From Phycisphaeraceae bacterium (GTDB lineage Bacteria > Planctomycetota > Phycisphaerae > Phycisphaerales > UBA1924): DNA of 15,261 bases. How positions within the stretch are numbered: position 1 is the stretch's first letter; every line of letters starts with the position of its first letter. Under the pieces are notes generated by a model. The model worked only from the letters and a program-made list of their open reading frames with translations. It searched no databases and was not told the origin of the DNA. The stretch is taken from assembly GCA_009827205.1 (NCBI GenBank), contig WUAK01000029.1:1-15261 (forward strand), given 5' to 3'. Shown here one piece after another: positions 7,490-13,894 of this stretch. A program made the position numbers and the translations under genes.

Positions 7490-8185
7490 ATGTACGAGTT
7501 GATGCAAGCGCACCCTGTCTCGGTCATCGTGGTGACGGCAGCGATGATGGTCACACCTCTTTATGTGCTGTGCACCTACGCGATGAGCGGCGCCTCTGCC
7601 CAGCGAGGTGCGATCATCGGGACCGGCTTCTTAATCTGGGGCGCGATCACGACCTGGCTGTGTCTTTCGGATCAGGTACGACAACTTGAAGCGGCTGGCG
7701 GGCTCATCGTGCTCGCGTCGTGGGTGATGCCCAGTGTGGTGCTCCTGCTCGGGCGGAAGTGGTTTCTCGAGCGGCCGCTCTCTCAGCGCTGGCTGATCGG
7801 TCTCCAGATATGGCGCGCAATCGGGGGTGTCTTTCTCATCGAGATGTCACGCGGGCATATACCGGGGATTTTCGCGTATCCCGCGGGTCTCGGCGATATC
7901 GCGGTCGCGATTGTCGCGGTGGTTGCTCTGCTGGCATCGCGCGGCAGAGCAACGGTCTCTGGCAAGTGGGTTGTAGTGGTGCTCGTGCTAGGTGTCCTGG
8001 ACTTCCTATCTGCCTTCTTCTTCGGGTTCTTCTCCTCGCAGGGACCGCAGCAACTGTTCGAGCCTGAGATCACGAACAACATGCTCCAATACCCGACTGG
8101 GCTTATCCCGCTCTTCCTTGTGCCTTACGCGATCTTCTTTCACATGTTGTCGTTGCTCACGCTGATGAGAAGCCGATCGTCGTGA
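7490..8185 (+). CDS. Multi-pass integral membrane protein, function unknown
   Basis: 231 residues, mostly hydrophobic, with about six or seven predicted membrane helices: near 10-32, 39-58, 69-88, 102-120, 130-150, 157-180 and 204-225. ATG 7490 follows GAGGAG (7477-7482) with a 7-base spacer. The central part, LQIWRAIGGVFLIEMSRGHI followed by PGIFAYPAGLGDIAVAIVA (about 104-142), has the look of a conserved motif of uncharacterised membrane proteins, with charged Arg and Glu inside or next to helices and an FAYPAGLGD turn; I recognise the pattern but not a function. It is divergent from the HxlR regulator and shares its operator, so it probably responds to the same signal as the SRPBCC lipoprotein. 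No terminator with a U-tract on this strand follows it. Confidence 0.85.
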   Translation: MYELMQAHPVSVIVVTAAMMVTPLYVLCTYAMSGASAQRGAIIGTGFLIWGAITTWLCLSDQVRQLEAAGGLIVLASWVMPSVVLLLGRKWFLERPLSQRWLIGLQIWRAIGGVFLIEMSRGHIPGIFAYPAGLGDIAVAIVAVVALLASRGRATVSGKWVVVVLVLGVLDFLSAFFFGFFSSQGPQQLFEPEITNNMLQYPTGLIPLFLVPYAIFFHMLSLLTLMRSRSS

Positions 8186-8188
8186 CAT

Positions 8189-8225
8189 TAAAAACAAACC
8201 GCGGCCCCCCACGAGAGGGCCGCGG
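8189..8225 (-). terminator. Rho-independent terminator of the EF-hand gene
   Basis: A 9-bp GC stem, CCGCGGCCC (8199-8207) with GGGCCGCGG (8217-8225) and a 9-base loop, is followed on the minus strand by TTTGTTTTTAA (8188-8198). The U-tract exists only for minus-strand transcription, so it ends the gene at 8300-9085 and not the convergent membrane-protein gene. Confidence 0.8.
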
Positions 8226-8236
8226 CTGCTGGAAGA

Positions 8237-8275
8237 GTCACGGGACAAGGGGATCCCGGCTCTGTCCGGTGTGAC
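8237..8275 (-). other. Imperfect stem-loop in the 3' region of the EF-hand transcript
   Basis: GTCAC (8237-8241) pairs with GTGAC (8271-8275), and GGACA (8243-8247) pairs with TGTCC (8263-8267), around a loop carrying the palindrome GGGATCCC (8250-8257). It lies between the stop codon of the EF-hand gene and the terminator. It may stabilise the 3' end, or be chance. Confidence 0.3.
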
Positions 8276-8299
8276 CTCTAACTTGGTCAGTGAACTTGA

Positions 8300-9085
8300 T
8301 CAGTTCGAGTGGTTCTTGACCCTCTCGATCAGCTCGTTCACGTCGAGTGCGTCGATCTCGCCGTCCTTGTTGAAGTCGGGGATGCGCTCGCCTTCGCTGA
8401 CGCGGCTGACCGCGGCCTGCACGTCCTGCTCGTTGACCAAGCCGTCACGGTTGATGTCCAGGCGCCGGATCTCGTGCTGGGCCTTCATGTACTCCTTGAC
8501 GGCCTCGCGCTCGTCGCCATCGATCTTGCCGTTGCCATCAGCGTCGAAGCGTTCAACGATCTCGGCCTTCTTGGCTTCCATGTGCGACTTGAGCGCTGCG
8601 CGCTCGGTTTCATCGAGCTTTCCATCTTCGTTCGTGTCGAACTGTTCCTTGAGATGGCGCGCGATCCGGTGGCGCCGGTCGTGTTTGCGATCCTTGGCGT
8701 GGCGCATGCGGTGCATTGCCCGGCCGGCCTCTTCGCGCTCATCGCCTGTGAGCTCGCCGTCGCCGTTAGCGTCGAACTTCTCGATGAGCTTGGCCTTGAT
8801 CTCGGCCCGTTTCTCTTCGTGGTGAGCCCGCATGGCTTCGCGCGCGGTCTGGCGTTCTGTTTCGTCGAGTTCGCCGTCGCCGTTAGCGTCGAACTTCTCG
8901 AGCATGCCCTGACGGAAGGCCTCTCGCTTAGCCCGATCTGCCCCTCTGTCTCTGGGGCCTCGGTCGCGTTCGGCTCCACGGTCACCTGCCCTGAGGTCTC
9001 GGTCAGGGGTCGGCTCGAACTGGGCGTTGGTCCCAAGTGCAGAACCGAACAAAATCAGTGCAAATGCGGTCGTTACAGCTTTCAT
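8300..9085 (-). CDS. Secreted protein with six EF-hand loops, last two dockerin-like
   Basis: 261 residues from ATG 9085, preceded by GGAGAA with a 5-base spacer. Residues 1-21 form a signal peptide ending TNA, with cleavage likely before Gln22. An Asp/Arg-rich linker (28-54) follows. Six calcium-binding loops begin at Asp66, 105, 150, 181, 210 and 237: DANGDGELDETE, DANGDGELTGDE, DTNEDGKLDETE, DADGNGKIDGDE, DINRDGLVNEQD and DFNKDGEIDALD. The first four end in Glu, as canonical EF hands do, and are joined by highly charged helices. The last two end in Asp, are 27 residues apart and are followed by DV-x-hydrophobic patterns, as in type I dockerins. It is probably an exported calcium-binding or assembly protein; no enzyme domain or partner cohesin is seen here. 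Divergent from pfkA, with its own terminator at 8189-8225. Confidence 0.85.
   Translation of the reverse strand: MKAVTTAFALILFGSALGTNAQFEPTPDRDLRAGDRGAERDRGPRDRGADRAKREAFRQGMLEKFDANGDGELDETERQTAREAMRAHHEEKRAEIKAKLIEKFDANGDGELTGDEREEAGRAMHRMRHAKDRKHDRRHRIARHLKEQFDTNEDGKLDETERAALKSHMEAKKAEIVERFDADGNGKIDGDEREAVKEYMKAQHEIRRLDINRDGLVNEQDVQAAVSRVSEGERIPDFNKDGEIDALDVNELIERVKNHSN
8754..8901 (-). repeat. 31-bp exact direct repeat inside the EF-hand gene
   Basis: Positions 8754-8784 and 8871-8901 are identical over 31 bases, 117 bp (39 codons) apart, and encode EKFDANGDGEL in EF loops 2 and 1. Identity even at third codon positions suggests a recent internal duplication or gene conversion. Confidence 0.8.
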
Positions 9086-9230
9086 TGTGCTTCTCCACGA
9101 GCGGGCCGCCCAGCCACGACCAGATCTGTTGTTTCCAGCCCCGACTGAGGCCGCTCCCGCTGGGCTAAACGCCATCTGTCGACTCAGATTGCACCCGTCG
9201 GGGCACGAATTCGCCGATACAAAGCTCAAC

Positions 9231-10328
9231 ATGGACAAACACCCAACCAGGATCGGTGTACTCACGGGCGGCGGCGACTGCCCGGGCCTCAACGCGGTCA
9301 TCAGGGCCGTCGTCAAGGACGCGCTCTACCACGGCATCGATGTTCTGGGGATCGAGGATGGCTTCCTCGGGCTCATTGAAGACAGGGTCAGGCCGCTCGC
9401 CAAGAACGACGTCTCCAACATCCTCACCTCGGGCGGCACAATCCTCGGTTCATCCAACAAAGCAAACCCGCAAAAGTACCCCGTCGGGCTCAACGACGAC
9501 GGCACGCCGAAGTTCAAAGACCTCACCGACGTCTGCATGACTCACATCGAGATCCACGGCATTCAGGCGCTCGTCGTCATCGGTGGCGACGGCACGATGT
9601 CCGCGGCCAAACCCTTCGCAGACCGGGGTATCAACTGCATCGGTGTGCCAAAGACCATCGACAACGACCTCTTTGGCTCGGACATCACGTTCGGGTTCGC
9701 GACCGCGGTGCAGGTCGCGACCGAGGCCCTCGACCGTGTGCACACGACAGCCGCGAGCCACCACCGCGTGATGGTGGTCGAGGTGATGGGCCGAAATGCG
9801 GGCTGGCTCGCGCTGCACGCGGGAGTCGCTTCGGGCTCGGATGTGATTCTCATCCCCGAGATCGAGTTCGATCTGGATGAGGTCTGCAGGGTCTGCGAAG
9901 AACGCTCGCGTCGTGGGAAGCGATTCACGATCATCTGCTGCTCCGAGGGCGCCAAACCCAAAGGCGGGAAGCAGCTCATCGAACGCGTCGATCCGACCAG
10001 CCCCGACCCGATCCGTTTCGGCGGCATCGGCAAGTGGGTCGCCGACGCCATCGAGGACAAGACCGAGATCGAGAGCAGGTACGTCGTGCTCGGTCACGTC
10101 CAGCGCGGCGGCACCCCCGCGCCGAGCGACCGGGTGCTTGCAACCCAGTTCGGGCACCGCGCGATGGAGCTCCTCAGAAACGGCGCCAAAAACCGCCTCG
10201 TCGTGATGCAGGGAGGCCAGCTCACGGACGTAGAGATCACATCCGCAGCCGATAAGCAGAGGCTCGTCCCGATCGATCACGAGCTGCTCGTCGCGGCCCG
10301 AGCGGTCTACACAAGCTTCGGCGACTGA
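9231..10328 (+). CDS. pfkA: 6-phosphofructokinase, ATP-dependent (G104/K124 group III type)
   Basis: 365 residues from ATG 9231. It phosphorylates fructose 6-phosphate to the 1,6-bisphosphate in glycolysis. GVLTGGGDCPGLNAVIRA (9-26) is the N-terminal nucleotide-binding loop. VIGGDGT (116-122) has Gly at 121, the E. coli G104 position, which marks ATP use rather than pyrophosphate (Asp). PKTIDND (140-146) carries Lys141 at the E. coli 124 position and Asp144 as the catalytic base. MGRNAGWLALHAG (187-199) and GHVQRGGTPAPSDR (288-301) complete the substrate site. Gly plus Lys is the mixed signature of group III enzymes, as in actinobacteria. An in-frame reading from 9027 would overlap the divergent EF-hand start and is unlikely; the chosen ATG has no clear ribosome site. 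lepB follows 53 bp later and may be co-transcribed. Confidence 0.96.
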   Translation: MDKHPTRIGVLTGGGDCPGLNAVIRAVVKDALYHGIDVLGIEDGFLGLIEDRVRPLAKNDVSNILTSGGTILGSSNKANPQKYPVGLNDDGTPKFKDLTDVCMTHIEIHGIQALVVIGGDGTMSAAKPFADRGINCIGVPKTIDNDLFGSDITFGFATAVQVATEALDRVHTTAASHHRVMVVEVMGRNAGWLALHAGVASGSDVILIPEIEFDLDEVCRVCEERSRRGKRFTIICCSEGAKPKGGKQLIERVDPTSPDPIRFGGIGKWVADAIEDKTEIESRYVVLGHVQRGGTPAPSDRVLATQFGHRAMELLRNGAKNRLVVMQGGQLTDVEITSAADKQRLVPIDHELLVAARAVYTSFGD

Positions 10329-10381
10329 ATCCAAAGAAGCAGAGCTACCCTACACCAGTCCCCGCGACAGGAGCCTCGCGC

Positions 10382-11311
10382 ATGTCTGACGAGAACATCC
10401 GCAACGAAGAGACGCACACGGATATGTCCGCCGAGGGTGCGCCTTCTGCTGAGCGTGAGGACAAACCAAGCCGCAGCTCGGCATCGACCGCACGCACCGC
10501 GGGCGGCAAGGGCCGAGCATCGGGCCGAAAGGGCAAAGGCAAGAAGAAGAAAGAAAAGAAGAAGTACGACAGCTTCACCGGCTACCTCTGGGGCGAGTGG
10601 ATCCGCCCGCTCGGCACAATCTTCATCATCATGGGCCTCTTCAGGCTCGCGGTTCTCGACTGGTTCGATGTCCCCAGCGGCTCGATGGAACCAACCATCA
10701 TGACGGGCGACCGGATCTTTGTGAACAAGTCCGCCTTTGGTCTCCGCGTGCCTTTCACGAAAGACACGTGGATCGCGCAGTGGGGCACACCCAACCGCGG
10801 CGACATGGTTGTGTGCTACTCACCCGACGAGGGCGACGAGGTCAGGCTCGTCAAGCGCATCGTCGCGGTACCGGGCGATACCATCGAGATGCGCGAGGGC
10901 TTTATCTTTATCAACGGTGAAGCACCCGATACGGCACCAATCGCGCCGGACAAGTTCCCAGCGATGGACCAGGTTGACGCCTCGAAGATGAACTTCTTTA
11001 TCGAGACTATCGACGGCAGGTCGCACCCGGTCATGTTCAACCAAGGCCGGGGCGGCATCCGCAACTTCCCGCCGATCGAGGTTCCCGAGGACCAGTACGT
11101 CATCATCGGTGACAACCGCGACAACTCCAAGGATGCGCGCGGCTGGAACGAGGCCAAGGCGCTGCCCGGTCAGACGATCGCGTTCATGGACATCGACCGG
11201 ATCCAGGGCCGCGCGTTCCGCGTCGCGTTCAGTCTCGACGGCTGGTCACCTAGGTGGGGCCGGTTTTTCCACCCGCTCGATTCCGAGAGACCCGACGAGA
11301 ATGTCGACTAG
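10382..11311 (+). CDS. lepB: Signal peptidase I with basic N-terminal extension
   Basis: 309 residues; ATG 10382 has AGGAG at 10369-10373, 8 bases away. It cleaves signal peptides from exported proteins at the outer face of the cytoplasmic membrane. One membrane helix spans about 75-93. The catalytic dyad is visible: Ser101 in VPSGSMEPT and Lys158 in RLVKRIVAVPGD. GDNRDNSKDAR (243-253) is the conserved C-terminal box. Before the helix is an unusually long tail of about 70 residues: acidic and Ser/Thr-rich first, then residues 43-61 with ten lysines and two arginines. This would sit in the cytoplasm, perhaps strengthening positive-inside topology or touching ribosomes or nucleic acid; that is inference. 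The gene follows pfkA by 53 bp and shares its terminal CTAG with dnaB on the other strand. Function is certain; the role of the extension is unknown. Confidence 0.96.
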   Translation: MSDENIRNEETHTDMSAEGAPSAEREDKPSRSSASTARTAGGKGRASGRKGKGKKKKEKKKYDSFTGYLWGEWIRPLGTIFIIMGLFRLAVLDWFDVPSGSMEPTIMTGDRIFVNKSAFGLRVPFTKDTWIAQWGTPNRGDMVVCYSPDEGDEVRLVKRIVAVPGDTIEMREGFIFINGEAPDTAPIAPDKFPAMDQVDASKMNFFIETIDGRSHPVMFNQGRGGIRNFPPIEVPEDQYVIIGDNRDNSKDARGWNEAKALPGQTIAFMDIDRIQGRAFRVAFSLDGWSPRWGRFFHPLDSERPDENVD

Positions 11312-12963
11312 AACGGCGCGTGCTCATCGCCGTCGAATTCATCATCAGCTGATGAATCGTTATCGAATTCGGTCGGGCCGCCCCCGTCGCGGTGGTTCTC
11401 AGCCGGTCCTGTTTTGGCTCGGTTGCCGAACGAACTGAACCCGCCGCCCGCGCCGAAGTCGCTTGTCAGAGGCTTGGGCTCCGCGTCCGTGCTCGGCAGT
11501 GGGTTCGGCGCCGATTGCTGCGGCGGGGGTGTGTAGCTGTGAGCCCCGTAGCCGCCGTCGCTGAACGAGTCGGTCTTGTTCTTGAAGCGTGTGGTCCTGC
11601 TGTCCCACTCGAGCTCGACAACACCCGTTGGGCCGTTGCGTTGCTTGGCGACAATGAGCTCGGTCAGGTTGAGCTTGTCCTCGTTCTCGATCGCCCAGTC
11701 CTCGTCTCCGATGTGGTAGTACGCCTCGCGGTGCAGCAGCATCACGACGTCCGCATCCTGCTCGATCGAACCCGACTCGCGCAGGTCAGAGAGCTTGGGT
11801 TTGTTGTCCGTGCGCTGCGTCGTGCCTCGGTTGAGCTGAGCAAGGCAGATCACGGGCAGGTCGAGCTCACGTGCCAGCGCCTTGATGCCTCGCGAGATCT
11901 CCGAGACCTCCACCTGCCTGCTCTCACGCGCCGCGGCTGGCGATGTGAGCAGCTGGAGGTAGTCGATGACGATGCAGCCGATCTGATGCTTGCGGACGAG
12001 CCTGCGCGCACGAGCCCTAAGACCGAGCACCGAGAGGTTCGGCGTGTCGTCGATGTAGATCTGCGCCTCACCCAGATCACCCGCGGCTCGGATGAGCTTC
12101 TGGAAGTCGGTCTCGGTGAACTCACCGGTCCGCATTTTGTGGCTGTCCACGCCAGACTTGGCAGACAGCAGTCGGTTGGTGATCGCCTCGCGAGACATTT
12201 CCAGGCTAAAGAAAGCGATGGAGACCTTATCGTTCTTGCCCTTCTTGCTGCCGACCGCGCCGCCGAAGGCGATCTGCTCGGCAAGGTTGAGCGCCATCGC
12301 GGTCTTGCCCATCGAGGGCCTGGCCGCGAGGATGATCATCTCGCCTACGTGCAGGCCGCTGAGCATCTCATCCAGCTTGGTGAACCCAGTCGAGATGCCG
12401 CTGACGCCCTTGCCCTCGATGGCTTCGAGCCGCTCGATCTCGTCCTGGAGGAGTTCGTTGAGACCCTGGGCTTCGTTGGATTGCGCCTGCTCTGCGATCG
12501 CGAAGATCTTGCTCTCGGCTTTGTCGAGCACCTCGTTGACGCCGTGCGCATCTTCGCTCGGGTGGTACGCGTCGTAGAGGATCTGGCCGGATGCCTCGAT
12601 GAGCTTGCGGAGCCTGAATTTGTCGGCGACCGTCTTCGCGTAGTACGGCGCACTCGTTGCCGCGGGTACCGCCTCGGCGAGCTGGACCAGGTACTCCTCG
12701 CCCCCGATGTCCTTGAGCTGCTGCGCATCACGCAGACGCTCGAGCAGCATGACAAGGTCGCCCGACTGGTGCTGGTCGTAGAGGCCGATGATCGCGCGGA
12801 AGATCGCCGAGTGAGCCGCGGAGTAGAACATCTCCTCCGTGCTGACATGGGGCAGAACGTCGGCGATCACGGTCGGATCGAGGATCATCGATCCGAGCAG
12901 GCTCATCTCCGACTCGATCGAGTGGGGGGGCAGCCTGTCGAAGAGCTTGTCCACGCTCAGCAT
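11308..12963 (-). CDS. dnaB: Replicative DNA helicase DnaB
   Basis: 551 residues from ATG 12963; a TTG at 13008 would add 15 residues (numbers here count from TTG, subtract 15 for ATG). The N-terminal domain opens with LPPHSIESEMSLLGSMILDP (27-46). The RecA-like motor has Walker A ARPSMGKTA (229-237, Lys235), catalytic Glu270 in SLEMS, Walker B CIVIDYLQLL (Asp349), AQLNR (390-394), LRESGSIEQDADVVMLLHR (409-427) and VAKQRNGPTG. The fork helicase forms a hexamer and unwinds DNA ahead of the polymerase. No intein is present. After about residue 478 comes an extra tail of nearly 90 residues, Gly/Pro/Ser-rich and ending in acidic DDEFDGDEHAPF, which resembles the acidic, Pro-Phe-ending tip of SSB. 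The stop shares CTAG with lepB; pdxH diverges upstream across a 182-bp gap. Confidence 0.96.
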   Translation of the reverse strand: MLSVDKLFDRLPPHSIESEMSLLGSMILDPTVIADVLPHVSTEEMFYSAAHSAIFRAIIGLYDQHQSGDLVMLLERLRDAQQLKDIGGEEYLVQLAEAVPAATSAPYYAKTVADKFRLRKLIEASGQILYDAYHPSEDAHGVNEVLDKAESKIFAIAEQAQSNEAQGLNELLQDEIERLEAIEGKGVSGISTGFTKLDEMLSGLHVGEMIILAARPSMGKTAMALNLAEQIAFGGAVGSKKGKNDKVSIAFFSLEMSREAITNRLLSAKSGVDSHKMRTGEFTETDFQKLIRAAGDLGEAQIYIDDTPNLSVLGLRARARRLVRKHQIGCIVIDYLQLLTSPAAARESRQVEVSEISRGIKALARELDLPVICLAQLNRGTTQRTDNKPKLSDLRESGSIEQDADVVMLLHREAYYHIGDEDWAIENEDKLNLTELIVAKQRNGPTGVVELEWDSRTTRFKNKTDSFSDGGYGAHSYTPPPQQSAPNPLPSTDAEPKPLTSDFGAGGGFSSFGNRAKTGPAENHRDGGGPTEFDNDSSADDEFDGDEHAPF

Positions 12964-13145
12964 GACTCGCTGCTCGCGCTTCCCGTTTGATCGTCCCTGC
13001 TCGCTCAATCCGCGCCCCCGTCCTTGGTCAAGAACGGAGCGTACGCAGCGCCGATCGCTCCCGTCTCGGACCCGCGAGAAGACTCACACTCAGTCCACGG
13101 CAATCGACAACAACCGAGCGCCAGGCGGCGGTCATACCATTTCAC

Positions 13146-13874
13146 ATGACCAGTTTCAGCGGTATCTCGGACGATCCTTTCAGCTCAGGCGGCACACTCC
13201 CAGACGATCTCCCGGCTTCGCCCTGGGGCATCTTCCAGGAGTGGTGGGACGACGCGCACACCGGCAGCGAAGGCGAGCCCGTTCAGCCCAACCCGAACGC
13301 GGTCAACATCGCAACACTCGGCGACGACGGCATGCCCGCCAACCGGGTCGTCCTCTGCAAGAAGATGGACCTCGCCGCGGGATGGATCTGTTTCTTTACC
13401 AACTACGACGGCAGGAAGGGTCGGCAGCTCGACGCACACCCGAAAGCCTCCGCCTGTTTCCACTGGGACGTGCTCGACAGGCAGATCCGCATCGAGGGTG
13501 AGATCACACGCAGCCCCGCGCAGGAGAGCGACGACTACTTCGCAAGTCGTGCTCTCATCAGCAGGCTCGGCGCATGGGCGAGCGATCAGTCCGAACCGGT
13601 CGCCTCGCGCGACGATCTGCTGGCGCACTACGCCGAGGTGATGGAGAAGTTTGAGGTGCCGCTCGACGCGATCATGGACCGAGACGCCGGCGCCAACGTG
13701 ACGATCCCGAGACCAGACCACTGGGGCGGATACCGGCTCTGGGCGAACCGCGTCGAACTCTGGATCGGGGGACAGGGTCGGTTCCACGACCGCGCTGTCT
13801 GGACGCGCACACTCAATAAAGAAGGCAAGGGCTTCACGGGCAGCGATTGGGACTCGACCCGCTTGCAGCCCTAA
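13146..13874 (+). CDS. pdxH: Pyridoxamine 5'-phosphate oxidase
   Basis: 242 residues from ATG 13146. The FMN enzyme oxidises pyridoxine or pyridoxamine 5'-phosphate to pyridoxal 5'-phosphate in the cytosol (vitamin B6 synthesis and salvage). Family motifs run in order: NRVVLCKKMD (66-75), FFTNYDGRKGRQLDAHPKA (83-101) for FMN phosphate, FHWDVLDRQIRIEG (105-118), SRLGAWASDQSEPV (139-152), IPRPDHWGGYRLW (187-199), GRFHDR (211-216) with the active-site Arg and His of the RxH motif, and a C-terminal W...RLQP. The N-terminal 25 residues are not conserved-looking. A longer in-frame reading from 12987 overlaps dnaB and is unlikely. No strong ribosome site precedes the ATG. It converges on the ATP-grasp gene with only 20 bp between stops and no hairpin. 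Confidence 0.95.
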   Translation: MTSFSGISDDPFSSGGTLPDDLPASPWGIFQEWWDDAHTGSEGEPVQPNPNAVNIATLGDDGMPANRVVLCKKMDLAAGWICFFTNYDGRKGRQLDAHPKASACFHWDVLDRQIRIEGEITRSPAQESDDYFASRALISRLGAWASDQSEPVASRDDLLAHYAEVMEKFEVPLDAIMDRDAGANVTIPRPDHWGGYRLWANRVELWIGGQGRFHDRAVWTRTLNKEGKGFTGSDWDSTRLQP

Positions 13875-13894
13875 CCCACAACACAAGCAAGCCA

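Noticed and set aside
7384..7554. N-terminal extension of the HxlR regulator up to 7554
   Set aside because: It would translate through the promoter and operator and overlap the divergent gene; the family core begins soon after ATG 7383.
9189..9221. TTGCAC ... GATACA as a pfkA promoter
   Set aside because: The spacer is 21 bases and the -10 is poor, so I could not support it.
9086..9316. N-terminal extension of the EF-hand protein up to 9316
   Set aside because: A clean signal peptide starts at ATG 9085 after a good ribosome site; the extension would run into pfkA.
9450..10334. Open frame of 294 codons on the minus strand
   Set aside because: It is antisense to phosphofructokinase and explained by codon bias of the opposite strand.
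11392..12990. Open frame of 532 codons on the plus strand
   Set aside because: It is antisense to dnaB, whose motifs are unmistakable; the plus-strand translation is a GC-driven shadow rich in Arg, Leu and Val without motifs.
13875..13894. Possible bidirectional terminator between pdxH and the ATP-grasp gene
   Set aside because: The 20 bases are A/C-rich with no inverted repeat.
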